From an uncultured Bacteroides sp. (GTDB taxonomy: Bacteria; Bacteroidota; Bacteroidia; Bacteroidales; Bacteroidaceae), in assembly GCA_958477465.1 (NCBI GenBank), contig CAUEFX010000034.1, forward strand, positions 1 through 42,490: a DNA stretch of 42,490 nucleotides, read 5' to 3'. Positions 1 to 8,723 of the stretch are shown here, in pieces. A program made the translations under genes and the position numbers. Position 1 is the first letter of the stretch, and every line of letters begins with the position of its first letter. Under the pieces are notes generated by a model, which did no database searches, was not told the origin of the DNA, and was given only the letters and a program-made list of their open reading frames with translations.

Positions 1-419
1 CAGTAGAGGGGGCGACGGGGTTGTATGATACCAATTATGAAAATAAAGTGGCTGCCGCATTGGAAGTACTGAAAACCGATGATTTTGTTTATCTGCATAT
101 TGAAGCGAGCGATGAGGCCGGACACGAAGGGGATATCCCTTTGAAACTTCTCACGATCGAGAATCTGGATAAGCGTGTTGTAGGGCCCATTTATGAGGCG
201 GTAAAGGATTGGAGCGAATCGGTATCCATTGCCGTGCTTCCCGATCATCCTACTCCTTGCGAACTTCGTACACATACCAACGAACCGATTCCGTTTCTTA
301 TCTGGCATCCGGGCATCGAGCCGGACGAAGTGCAGACCTATGATGAAGTAGCCGCTTGCAGTGGCGTTTATGGACTGCTGAAAGAAGATGAGTTCATAAA
401 GACATTTATGAATGAATAA
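1..419 (+). CDS. apgM: Cofactor-independent phosphoglycerate mutase, C-terminal part
   Basis: Only the last ~139 codons lie in the window; the reading frame is open from base 3 (VEGATGLYDTNYENK) and the real start lies before base 1. The motif GATGxxDTNYxxK and the following HIEASDEAGHEGD are typical of the archaeal-type, 2,3-bisphosphoglycerate-independent phosphoglycerate mutase of the alkaline phosphatase superfamily; the D and H residues of DEAGHEGD are expected metal ligands. The enzyme interconverts 3- and 2-phosphoglycerate in the cytoplasm. In Bacteroides a gene of this family commonly sits between thrA and thrC, and some members have been annotated as homoserine kinase-like, so a role in the threonine branch is possible. 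The thrC gene follows on the same strand after about 130 bases, which fits one operon. Confidence 0.88.
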   Translation, partial: VEGATGLYDTNYENKVAAALEVLKTDDFVYLHIEASDEAGHEGDIPLKLLTIENLDKRVVGPIYEAVKDWSESVSIAVLPDHPTPCELRTHTNEPIPFLIWHPGIEPDEVQTYDEVAACSGVYGLLKEDEFIKTFMNE

Positions 420-548
420 CGGACCGGTGCGATACTTTGCCAGACGTGCCGGCGTATCCGTTGGTGAATAAGAAGATTAATCTATTAATTAATAAAAAAG
501 AGTGCACAGCTGATTCATGCATTGGCATTGGAGCACATTGTTGAAATT

Positions 549-1850
549 ATGAAATATTACAGCACTAACCGTCAGGCGCCTGCCGCTACACTTGAAGAAG
601 CCGTAGTGAAGGGCCTTGCCGCCGATAAGGGGCTTTTCATGCCCGAAACGATCAAACCGTTGCCACAGGAATTTTATGATACGATCGAGACGCTTTCTTT
701 TCAGGAGATTGCTTATCGGGTGGCCGATGCTTTCTTTGGTGAAGATGTTCCGGCAGAAACCTTGAAACAGATCGTCTACGATACGTTGAATTTTGATGTG
801 CCGTTGGTGCACGTGAAGGATAATATTTACTCTCTTGAACTGTTTCATGGTCCTACGCTTGCATTTAAGGACGTAGGCGGCCGTTTTATGGCACGTCTGT
901 TGGGCTATTTTATCCGTAAGGAGGGAAAACGACAGGTGAATGTGCTTGTGGCCACTTCCGGCGATACCGGCAGTGCCGTTGCGAATGGTTTTCTTGGTGT
1001 AGAGGGTATTCATGTGTATGTGCTTTACCCCAAAGGCAAGGTGAGCGAAATACAGGAAAAGCAATTTACTACGTTGGGACAGAATATTACCGCTCTTGAG
1101 GTGGAGGGTACTTTTGATGATTGCCAGGCGCTTGTGAAATCAGCTTTTATGGATAAAGAATTGAATGAGCACCTGCAGCTTACCAGTGCCAATTCTATTA
1201 ATGTAGCCCGTTTCCTGCCGCAGGCATTCTATTACTTCTATGCTTATGCCCAGTTGAAGAAACTCGGAAAAGCAGATAATGCTGTCATTTGTGTTCCCAG
1301 CGGAAACTTCGGTAATATCACAGCCGGACTGTTCGGCAAGAAGATGGGATTGCCCGTGAAGCGTTTTATCGCTGCCAATAATAAGAACGATATCTTTTAT
1401 CAGTATTTGCAGACCGGACAGTACAACCCGCGCCCGTCCGTTGCTACGATTGCCAATGCCATGGATGTGGGCGATCCGAGTAATTTTGCTCGTGTGCTCG
1501 ACCTTTATGGAGCTTCGCATGCAGCTATCTCGGCCGAGATAACAGGTGCTACTTATACCGACGAGCAGATACGTGAAACGGTGAAGAAGACATACGAGGA
1601 TACGCATTACCTGCTTGATCCGCATGGCGCTTGCGGTTATCGGGCACTTGAAGAGGGACTGCAACCCGGAGAAACCGGTGTGTTCCTCGAGACAGCTCAT
1701 CCGGCTAAGTTCCTTGATACGGTAGAAGGTATTATAGGTGATAAAGTAGAGATTCCTGCAAAATTGCAGGCATTTATGAAAGGTGAAAAGAAGAGTCTGC
1801 CGATGACAAAGGAGTTTGCGGATTTCAAGAAATACCTGCTTTCTCTTTAA
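549..1850 (+). CDS. thrC: Threonine synthase
   Basis: Encodes 433 residues if started at the ATG at 549 (MKYYSTNRQAP), which matches the usual N-terminus of the family; an upstream TTG at 522 in the same frame would add nine unlikely residues. Threonine synthase converts O-phosphohomoserine to threonine and phosphate using pyridoxal phosphate. The PLP lysine is visible in GPTLAFKDVGGR (about K107), and the phosphate-binding SGDTGSAV segment follows. The length fits the ~430-residue bacterial type. It lies downstream of apgM and is probably the last gene of the thrA-apgM-thrC operon, ended by the hairpin at 1936-1966. No frameshift or missing motif is seen. Confidence 0.96.
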   Translation: MKYYSTNRQAPAATLEEAVVKGLAADKGLFMPETIKPLPQEFYDTIETLSFQEIAYRVADAFFGEDVPAETLKQIVYDTLNFDVPLVHVKDNIYSLELFHGPTLAFKDVGGRFMARLLGYFIRKEGKRQVNVLVATSGDTGSAVANGFLGVEGIHVYVLYPKGKVSEIQEKQFTTLGQNITALEVEGTFDDCQALVKSAFMDKELNEHLQLTSANSINVARFLPQAFYYFYAYAQLKKLGKADNAVICVPSGNFGNITAGLFGKKMGLPVKRFIAANNKNDIFYQYLQTGQYNPRPSVATIANAMDVGDPSNFARVLDLYGASHAAISAEITGATYTDEQIRETVKKTYEDTHYLLDPHGACGYRALEEGLQPGETGVFLETAHPAKFLDTVEGIIGDKVEIPAKLQAFMKGEKKSLPMTKEFADFKKYLLSL

Positions 1851-1935
1851 AAAAGTTTTGATCCTTTAATTCCATAGTTAATCTCTTCTCTATTTTTCTA
1901 TAGGTAAAGTCCAAAACACCTTAAACATAGCAATT

Positions 1936-1966
1936 GCCCCTGTTGCAGTTCATCTGTAGCAGGGGC
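1936..1966 (+). terminator. Rho-independent terminator after thrC
   Basis: Arms 1936-1948 and 1954-1966 (GCCCCTGTTGCAG / CTGTAGCAGGGGC) pair over 13 bases with two G-U pairs and a 5-base loop, followed by TATTTTAT. It lies 86 bases after the thrC stop. The core CCCCTGNNNCAG...GCAGGGG resembles the centre of the dispersed element at 31863-31960 and 39509-39604, so it may be a decayed copy of that element serving as terminator. Confidence 0.75.
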
Positions 1967-2130
1967 TATTTTATAACAGGATCGTCATGATATGCTCCTT
2001 TTTGACCCTGTTGAAAGTTTTCTGAACCGGTCTGTACCGTTCATTTCCTTGTCGAATTTAGATATAGACAAAAGCCGTGATAAATGCGAATAGGCTGACA
2101 TAATTCTTTGATATCTCGATTATTACTAAC

Positions 2131-2320
2131 ATGCACTTTGATTAAAACGTAGCAAATAGAGAAAAAAGTGCATAAAAGGATGAATAATATGCACTTTTTT
2201 CTGCATATTTCTATGAAAAAGAGGATGAATATGCACTTTCCCCCGACAGATTCACTCCTGTTTCTCTGGGAGAAACGTTCAGTTTCTCGTAGAGGAACGA
2301 CTCGTTCCTCTACGAGGAAC
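2131..2320. repeat. Cluster of inverted and direct repeats in a gene-free region
   Basis: This lies in the gene-free stretch 1851-2834. ATGCACTTT occurs directly at 2131, 2189 and 2231 and in inverse orientation at 2166-2174. A perfect 14-base inverted repeat pairs 2161-2174 with 2188-2201 (GAAAAAAGTGCATA). Two further hairpins follow: 2260-2276 (GTTTCTC, TGG, GAGAAAC) and 2282-2320, a 19-base stem with one G-U pair and a single central base. AGGATGAATA precedes ATGCAC twice. An 80-codon open frame runs through the repeats but has low-complexity, unconvincing sequence. The role is unknown; a structured RNA, a protein-binding array or a decayed mobile-element end are all possible. I see nothing convincing between 2321 and 2720. 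Confidence 0.7.
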
Positions 2321-2723
2321 TATAAGAATCTCTACGGGAAAAATGATTTTTTCTCCGGAAGTTCATTTTTTACGCTATTTGCAGACAGTGTTCATTCCGT
2401 TTTGAAATAGAATAACGAAGGGGATATGTGTATTTTGAAGATAAATAGTAGATGAAATATTCTATTTGCAATCTTATTGGTTGTTAATTGTTTGAATTTA
2501 TGACTTCTTGAAATATCTAATATGGAAATGTGTGAGATTTTTGGTGTTATCCCTGTCTTTAGCTTTAATAAAGAGATTCTACACAGACTAAAATATCATA
2601 TTGACATTTTGTAAAAAGGCATTTCTACTTTTTGAATAAAGTTCGGTCGTGTGTTTTTTTTCTAAAATGGAAGAAGTTTGTATGAAATGTTGTCTCATAG
2701 GAAAGTACCTACGAAAAGAATGT

Positions 2724-2731
2724 TAACTTTG
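2724..2731 (+). promoter_or_regulatory. Possible -7 promoter box for the DUF6624 gene
   Basis: TAACTTTG matches the Bacteroides -7 consensus TAnnTTTG, about 100 bases upstream of the ATG at 2835. No good TTTG is seen 19-21 bases further upstream, so this rests on the -7 box alone. Confidence 0.35.
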
Positions 2732-2834
2732 CCATTGATACAGAAGATTATCAACGGAGAGAACGGGTATCTCCGGAATTGGTGAATGGGTATCAATCGG
2801 AATATACACAGTCAGTGTAAATAGAGCAAGTAGT

Positions 2835-3719
2835 ATGAGAACATTAAAATTGATATTTATTTTCATCTTTGTTTCGGTTTCTATCTTTTCACAAAAGAGT
2901 CAATATCAAGTATTGGCAGATTCTGTAACAAAATATATACTGTCAAAAGATTTTTTGATGGCTTTTGATTATTCCGTAAAGGCACTATCAGTGCAGAAGG
3001 AGAGTGAAATTAACGCTCAATTCATGTATAATTGTGCTGTTCTTGCGGCTAAAAACCAAAAAGAAGATCTCGGATTGTATTTTATGCAGCAAGCTGTAAA
3101 GGCTGGTCTTGATAACTATACACATGCTTCTGCTAATAGGGACTTTTCGGCAGATAATGCTTGCTGGATTTACTGCTTGGAGAAGATTAGGCATAATGCC
3201 TCTATTTTACATCAGCTCACTTTGCAATTAGATTCGATTTATAAAGCAGACCAAGATATTAGGCATCTATATATGGAATTTAGACAGAAAAAGGATATTG
3301 ATTCTATCGAATCTGTTTCAAGACAGATGAGAGTGATAGATAGCTTGAATCTGAAGAAGGTTGAGGAAATTGTTTATAAGTATGGGTATTACGGTAAGTC
3401 ATTGAAGAGTACGACTGCTCAAGTTGCTATTTTTGTAGTGGTTCTTCATTCTGACAATTATTCTGTGTTGGATAAGTATTTTCCGATTTTTAGAGAAGCG
3501 ATGAAAAGGGGGGAATTTATTCCATCAAATTTGGCTTATATAGAAGATCGGTTACTATTGTTGAAATGCGGAAAGCAGAAATATGGAACTCAATATTCTT
3601 ATACGGATGACGGACACATAACTTTTTTCCCATTTATTGATGAATCAGAGGTAGATAAGTATAGATCTGAATTAGGATTGGGATCATTATTTGAATATAA
3701 AAAGGAAATCGGTTTTTAA
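2835..3719 (+). CDS. Exported DUF6624-family protein
   Basis: A 294-residue protein with an N-terminal signal sequence (hydrophobic MRTLKLIFIFIFVSVSIFS, no lipobox cysteine), so likely periplasmic. The N-terminal half (about 25-130) is helical and TPR-like. The C-terminal half (about 145-285) carries features I associate with DUF6624: DQDIRHLYMEF, then a D-rich linker, YGYYGKS, a VVLHSD segment, an EDRLL segment and the GKQKYGTQY motif. The biochemical function is unknown. It stands alone on the + strand with its own possible promoter, and its end faces the hydrolase gene at 3746 with only 26 bases between them. The base composition is more AT-rich than that of thrC, which may indicate accessory origin. 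Confidence 0.75.
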   Translation: MRTLKLIFIFIFVSVSIFSQKSQYQVLADSVTKYILSKDFLMAFDYSVKALSVQKESEINAQFMYNCAVLAAKNQKEDLGLYFMQQAVKAGLDNYTHASANRDFSADNACWIYCLEKIRHNASILHQLTLQLDSIYKADQDIRHLYMEFRQKKDIDSIESVSRQMRVIDSLNLKKVEEIVYKYGYYGKSLKSTTAQVAIFVVVLHSDNYSVLDKYFPIFREAMKRGEFIPSNLAYIEDRLLLLKCGKQKYGTQYSYTDDGHITFFPFIDESEVDKYRSELGLGSLFEYKKEIGF

Positions 3720-3745
3720 TATTTCATTCCGGCTCTGATGGAAAT

Positions 3746-4834
3746 TCAATCCTTTGTTTTTTCTATAAAACGTGCAAATGCAGCTGTCACTTCATGCCAT
3801 TTCACGTCCTCCCAATCATGTGAACCGTCTTGATTTATCATCTCAAAATTATGCCCTCGGTTATTCATCGGAAGTATTTCATAGTTCTCTTTTTTGTTTT
3901 GGGCAAAATACAAAGGAAACAGATCACATAAGATACAATGATAATCACTGGTTCCGTATGCAATGAATACCGGTTGGCGCAACCGGCTTATCTCTTCAAA
4001 GACAGGGCGAGAGAAACTTTTCGTTGTACTTGGCAAGTCTCCTTTTCTTTGTTTTTGATATTCTTCATCATCCGCACTCTGTAGATATTTCCAATAGTCA
4101 GAGATTTCAGTTATTCTCTCGGAAGATTGTTGCATGGTCGTTTTTCTGGCAATGGCATTAAGGCGGGCTTCTATTACTTGACCTTGCATCCGTCCTAACG
4201 GACAAAAACTTGCCAGTCCGAGGACTGATACGTGCTTGTTCTGAGCAGCCAAAGCGGCGGCAATATACGCTCCTTGGGAGTGCCCAAACACGATTATATT
4301 ATTTTTGTCGGCCCATTGTTGAGTTGCTATATAGTCTATTACGGCATTTGCCCTTTCTGTGTATGTGCTAAGATGGTTTCGTTTAATGTAGATTGGATCA
4401 AATCCAGTTGGCTCACCTGTCGGTACGTATCTGCATTGGTCATCTAAAGAGGTTGAATCGCAATAAAGCGGTGTGTTGGGGGTTGCAATTTCAATGACGT
4501 GATAATTGGATAAAATGGTGTTATCCAAGTTGTACAGAAAGGCTGCTGTTAATTTATTCCCGAAATTCATAATCAAAGGGATCGGTTGTGAACCTTGAAT
4601 AAAAACAAAAACGGGCAGTTTTTGGTTCGTATCATCTGCTCTTAGAAACTCTATGGTGTCATTTTTCAAATCCATCTTGTATGCTACCATATTCTTTTGA
4701 ATGATACTGCCGTCATCATTCCTGTCGATATACACATTATTATAAATACTTGATGTAATGTCGGAATGAGATACCTGAGCTTTTGAAAGAACAGCCATCA
4801 GTATCCATAATACAAAAGTAAAAACTCTCTTCAT
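3746..4834 (-). CDS. Exported alpha/beta hydrolase (esterase/peptidase-like)
   Basis: A 362-residue protein with a signal peptide ending near SKAQ (residue 20). The alpha/beta-hydrolase nucleophile elbow is GHSQG (184-188, nucleophile S186); likely acid D297 (YGTSDYHC) and base H328 (NNRGHNFEM) complete a Ser-Asp-His triad. The strand VFVFIQGSQP before the fold gives an oxyanion-hole type HG-like position. It should hydrolyse an ester or amide in the periplasm; the substrate cannot be read from the sequence. It is a single leftward gene, convergent with the DUF6624 gene and separated from the GH92 cluster by an IS1182-type element, so it might once have belonged to that cluster. Confidence 0.85.
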   Translation of the reverse strand: MKRVFTFVLWILMAVLSKAQVSHSDITSSIYNNVYIDRNDDGSIIQKNMVAYKMDLKNDTIEFLRADDTNQKLPVFVFIQGSQPIPLIMNFGNKLTAAFLYNLDNTILSNYHVIEIATPNTPLYCDSTSLDDQCRYVPTGEPTGFDPIYIKRNHLSTYTERANAVIDYIATQQWADKNNIIVFGHSQGAYIAAALAAQNKHVSVLGLASFCPLGRMQGQVIEARLNAIARKTTMQQSSERITEISDYWKYLQSADDEEYQKQRKGDLPSTTKSFSRPVFEEISRLRQPVFIAYGTSDYHCILCDLFPLYFAQNKKENYEILPMNNRGHNFEMINQDGSHDWEDVKWHEVTAAFARFIEKTKD

Positions 4835-4943
4835 GGATTAATATTTTTTTATCTTGGTGGAAACAAATTTTCTATCCTCTGTTGATTTACCTGACCAACT
4901 TTGTGGGTGTCAGTATCCTCGAATATCTTGTTATTTTGCTTTG

Positions 4944-4975
4944 CAAAAGTAATGTGTTTTATCCCAAAAATGCAA
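4944..4975 (-). promoter_or_regulatory. Candidate promoter for the alpha/beta hydrolase
   Basis: On the minus strand a TACTTTTG box (plus-strand CAAAAGTA, 4944-4951) fits TAnnTTTG, with TTG (plus CAA 4973-4975) 21 bases upstream. It lies about 110 bases before the gene start at 4834. Confidence 0.45.
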
Positions 4976-5051
4976 TTCCATTCGTAGATTTGTTTGAGTA
5001 CATACATTTCCTGAATACAGCCCGGCGGCAAAGTTCGGGTTATTCAGAAAA

Positions 5052-6898
5052 GAGGGTGTGTCAAAAGCTCAAAAACGCCCTCTATATAAATCAAAACTCG
5101 CAACTTTAGTGAAATACACTTAAGCTGCGAGTTTTCTTTGTTTTTGATTGTCAAATACTCTGAGATGGCCGCAAAGGCATTCTGTAAGGTAAAAATTGAA
5201 TTTAAAACAGTCTAGATTGTGCTTTAACCTTCCTAAATTCATTTTTGCTATCATTTTTTTCAGATTAAAGGCTATGGCAAAGAAGGCAAAGTCCATTGTG
5301 ACCTTGTCTTTACCAAAATGACGAAAACGGCGATAAGCCATGTCAAATTTCATTTGTCCGAAAACGGCTTCAGGCTCTATACACCTACGTCCCCGTTGTT
5401 TCAGTCCTTCATCAGATGTCAACAGGCTGAATGCTTGTCGCTTGTATTTCTCCAAGCGATGGTTTCGTTCAATAATTCTATTCCCAGCCGCTTTAAAGCA
5501 GAGTGAACGCAGTGGGCAGCCATTGCAATTTCGGGCTTGATAGCGATGCCTTACCGAGATGTATCCGCTTGCGGTTTTTCCTCTTTTTTGTCCTATACGA
5601 TTCATGTGTTGTCCCATCGGGCACACACAATAGTCTTCTTTTTCGTTATAATAGAAATTTTCCGAACGGAAAGGGTCCTGCACATAGCGAGGACGCTGTT
5701 CTATATAGAAACGGTTGTATTTGACAAACGCTTCAATTCCGCGCTCTTCCATGAAACGATAGTTCTCCTCTGCTCCATACCCTGAATCAGCTATTTCTGT
5801 AGAGGGGAACGCCCCATAGCGATTTTTGAAGGACTCCATAAAGGGAATGTAGGTCAGCGTGTCTGTTGGATTTGGGAAAAGGGCGAAATCAGTAATGAAT
5901 TGTTTCTCAGTCCCGATCTGCAGATTATACCCCGGCTTCGTCTGCCCGTTGTTCATGGCATCTTCTTTCATGCGCATGAATGTGGCATCTTTATCAGTCT
6001 TTGAATAGGAATTGCGTTCACCGAGAGTGTTCAAATGCCGGTTGTATTCACTTAGCTTCCTTGAATGCCTTTCCAATTCTTTGGATGTCTTCTGAAGTCC
6101 CTTTCTCCGTTTCTTTTCTTCCCTGTCCGTTGTGGCTGGCAAGGAAGAAAGAGCCGCGTTCAGCTCCGCTGATATTTCTGAAAGTTGAGTGGGGGTGAAT
6201 TCCACCTTTTCATCAACGTTACACTTGTCCTGTGCAATAGCTTCATCCACTTGCTCAAGAAGTACCTTTATCTTCTCAAGCAATCTTGTACGGTTACGTT
6301 CAACCGTCTTGCGCCAAACAAAGGTGTACTTGTTTGCTTTCGACTCTATTTTTGTCCCGTCCACATACTCTACGTCAAGACTGACAAACCCTTTTGCGGA
6401 TAACAGAAGCACTATTTGGGTGAAGATGTCGCTGATCTCCTCCTTGACACGATTGCGAAACCTGTTGATGGTAATGAAATCAGGCTTCTCACAGCCGGAT
6501 AGCCATATGAAATGAATGTCACGATGGAGAAGCTTTTCTATCTTGCGACAAGAATAGATATTGTTCATATAGGCGTAAACGACAACCTTGAGCATCATGC
6601 GGGGATGGTAGGCACAACGGCCTATTCCGTGATAGAGCTTATGGAACTTGCTCAAGTCAAGCCGGTCAATTATGGCCGAAATGATTCGTACAGGGTCATT
6701 ACCTGCGATATCTTCATCTATTCTTTGCGGGAAAAGAATGATTTGGTTGGGATTGTAAGAACGATAATGTAACTTTGCCATATTGTAAGATTTCAATGTC
6801 TAAAGATGCAAATTCTTTTGGACATGACAAAGCCCTGGCTTGGGAAAGTCGGGGCTTTGTTTATACAAAAAGAGGATGCATCGTTTCGACACACCCTC
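5052..6898 (-). mobile_element. IS1182-family insertion sequence
   Basis: About 1.85 kb bounded by inverted ends GAGGGTGTGTC(A/G)AAA at 5052 and 6898. The left end itself folds as GAGGG...CCCTC (5052-5082). A single transposase gene on the minus strand fills the element. I could not see a clean target duplication in the flanks, so the exact boundary may be off by a few bases. It separates the alpha/beta hydrolase from the GH92 pair. Its ends resemble those of the small elements at 31863-31960 and 39509-39604. Confidence 0.85.
5120..6781 (-). CDS. IS1182-family transposase
   Basis: Encodes 553 residues from the ATG at 6781 (MAKLHYRSYNPNQ), preferred over an ATG five codons upstream because the family begins this way. 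The order is an N-terminal DUF772-type domain (about 1-150), a coiled linker rich in charged residues (about 160-265) and a DDE catalytic region: D in EYVDGTKIES, D in IADSGYGAEENY, E in EPEAVFGQMKFD. A zinc-ribbon-like cysteine set (CVCPMG, CNGCPLRSLC) lies between the last two. The gene appears intact, so the element may still be active. The protein cuts and joins its own inverted ends. Confidence 0.92.
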   Translation of the reverse strand: MAKLHYRSYNPNQIILFPQRIDEDIAGNDPVRIISAIIDRLDLSKFHKLYHGIGRCAYHPRMMLKVVVYAYMNNIYSCRKIEKLLHRDIHFIWLSGCEKPDFITINRFRNRVKEEISDIFTQIVLLLSAKGFVSLDVEYVDGTKIESKANKYTFVWRKTVERNRTRLLEKIKVLLEQVDEAIAQDKCNVDEKVEFTPTQLSEISAELNAALSSLPATTDREEKKRRKGLQKTSKELERHSRKLSEYNRHLNTLGERNSYSKTDKDATFMRMKEDAMNNGQTKPGYNLQIGTEKQFITDFALFPNPTDTLTYIPFMESFKNRYGAFPSTEIADSGYGAEENYRFMEERGIEAFVKYNRFYIEQRPRYVQDPFRSENFYYNEKEDYCVCPMGQHMNRIGQKRGKTASGYISVRHRYQARNCNGCPLRSLCFKAAGNRIIERNHRLEKYKRQAFSLLTSDEGLKQRGRRCIEPEAVFGQMKFDMAYRRFRHFGKDKVTMDFAFFAIAFNLKKMIAKMNLGRLKHNLDCFKFNFYLTECLCGHLRVFDNQKQRKLAA

Positions 6899-6958
6899 TT
6901 TGTAAGCTTAACAATAGTAGTTAAGAGACTCTGTTAATAATGTTAATTTGAATCTCTG

Positions 6959-8692
6959 TTATTCTATCATTGCGCGATACTTGTTAACGGTTGCTCCCAT
7001 ACCATCTACAAATCCGATTTTAGTACGATCACCACCCACATTGAATTTAACGTATTGGTCATAATAGAGTGTGGCACAATCCCCGTTATTTTCTTTCAGT
7101 TGGCGATACTCATTCCATGAGTGATCGTATTTTTCGAGTGCGAGTTTAATTGCTGTTTTATCATATATACCTGTTTGCTCACCCTGATATCCTTTAAGCA
7201 TGACAATCCAGCCTTGTTCCATAATTCTGTGAAGCCAGAGTCCATATAGAGAAGAGGTTTTGATATACTGTTCGATGGCTTTGTCGTTGCATTGTATCTT
7301 TTCGGATAATTCTACTATATCCTCCCAGAGTGCTACGGAAAGTTTCATTTCGTACAATGACTCGTCGACTATGTTTTTCTTTAAGATTTCATCGAAGATT
7401 CTTTTTAACTGGTTGATTCCTCCCAGATAATGGTCGCGTGTCCAGGTCACATTGACGGAGTGCAGGAGTGAACCTCTTCCCCGGATAATAGCATCAGGGG
7501 TCAGCATACACAGACGGCGGAAGAATGGGAGAGTCTCTTGGGATATACCAATTTTCAGTGCATATTCATTGAAAATATCTTCTTCTGTGCGGTTAGGATT
7601 CAGGGCCCATTGGCTCATCACGTAGGTATTGAGGTCACACCAAAGTTCATTGGAGATGTAAGGACCGTACCAGCCTCCACCTCTCGACCAGGTCCATACG
7701 CCATAGAACAATGGATTATCTTTCACATCGTTCAGGCAACGGGGAGAAGCATCCTGCTTTGTCTCTTCAAAACCATTGATTACGGCATTTGCCACATAGT
7801 TCGGATAAGCTCCTTTTCCTTCATACTCACGCTGGCATTGTACCTCCACTACTTGTTTGTGCTTGCCCAGTGTGATTGTTTTGTTGAAATGGAAAGTCCG
7901 GAAATAGTCTCCATTGGTATGCTTGATAGCCATATAGAGATTGGGATGTGGTGCTACTTGTTCGGTAACGGCTAAGTAATAATCCGGGCGGACATGGAAG
8001 AAACCAAAATCCCACGTACGGTATATAATCTTCTTATTTCTTTTTACACATACCTCTTCTCTGAGCAGATTCATTAGCCGGGCATGTATCCAAATACTTT
8101 TATCATATCTGTTTTTATAGTCTACCGGGCCGTTTCCTATGTGATACGGAATGTTGTGGGTATAAGTCTCTCCGGTACGGATCACCAATCCGTCCATCTC
8201 CGGGAAACGCTCGAATAATTCTTTCAGCATGATCCGGTGAATCTCCCAAGTTTTGGGTTTCTCGAAAGATATTTTTCCATCCTCGTCACAAATCTCGTCT
8301 TTATAGAGTTCAACTAACTTTTTGGGTAATACAATGATATCAGTGAAATAGAACGCTTGTAAACCGTTCTCGTGGCACGTTTTGATCTGTGTTCTGATTT
8401 CTTTTGTCAGTGTTTCGATCCATGCTTTTTCTTCTGATCCTTTCGGAAAAATACGCTTGTCGAATTTTGAGAAACTGACGGCACATTGCGGGAACTTAAA
8501 CTCATTGATAACCATGCCATTCATACCAAAAGAGGCTAACTTCTCCGGTTTGCGGAAAACACTCTGTGTCATGGCATCCCCGGGGTTGTGATGTACCATG
8601 TCCATTACCAGATATCCCTCTTTTTGAATTTGTTGTGCCAGGATAGGCAGAAACATACAGAGCCCTATCCCTCCTAATATCCACATCTTCAT
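6959..8692 (-). CDS. Exported TIM-barrel-like protein, putative glycoside hydrolase
   Basis: A 577-residue protein with a signal peptide (MKMWILGGIGLCMFLPILAQQ) and no lipobox. I do not recognise an assigned GH family. The first ~330 residues look like a (beta/alpha)8 barrel: FGMNGMVINEF, LQAFYFTDIIV, MDGLVIRTGETY, KKIIYRTWDFGFF, HPNLYMAIKHT, PLFYGVWTWSRGGG. The acid in RTGETY recalls alpha-glucuronidase-type (GH67/GH115-like) barrels, but this is only a resemblance. The rest is helical. It starts 31 bases after the GH92 stop on the same strand, so the two are probably co-transcribed and may act on the same mannose-containing glycan. Downstream, 60 bases on, is the IS1182 element. Confidence 0.65.
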   Translation of the reverse strand: MKMWILGGIGLCMFLPILAQQIQKEGYLVMDMVHHNPGDAMTQSVFRKPEKLASFGMNGMVINEFKFPQCAVSFSKFDKRIFPKGSEEKAWIETLTKEIRTQIKTCHENGLQAFYFTDIIVLPKKLVELYKDEICDEDGKISFEKPKTWEIHRIMLKELFERFPEMDGLVIRTGETYTHNIPYHIGNGPVDYKNRYDKSIWIHARLMNLLREEVCVKRNKKIIYRTWDFGFFHVRPDYYLAVTEQVAPHPNLYMAIKHTNGDYFRTFHFNKTITLGKHKQVVEVQCQREYEGKGAYPNYVANAVINGFEETKQDASPRCLNDVKDNPLFYGVWTWSRGGGWYGPYISNELWCDLNTYVMSQWALNPNRTEEDIFNEYALKIGISQETLPFFRRLCMLTPDAIIRGRGSLLHSVNVTWTRDHYLGGINQLKRIFDEILKKNIVDESLYEMKLSVALWEDIVELSEKIQCNDKAIEQYIKTSSLYGLWLHRIMEQGWIVMLKGYQGEQTGIYDKTAIKLALEKYDHSWNEYRQLKENNGDCATLYYDQYVKFNVGGDRTKIGFVDGMGATVNKYRAMIE

Positions 8693-8723
8693 AATTTTGA
8701 TTTGTATTTATATTAATTGTGTC

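Noticed and set aside
2168..2410. An 80-codon + strand open frame in the gene-free region after thrC
   Set aside because: It runs through the inverted and direct repeats, its translation repeats MHF/RMN words because the DNA is repeated, and it has no recognisable domain or good start.
4849..5051. Gene fragment interrupted by the IS1182 element
   Set aside because: The frames on either side of the element do not join into a recognisable protein, and the left flank holds promoter-like sequence for the alpha/beta hydrolase.
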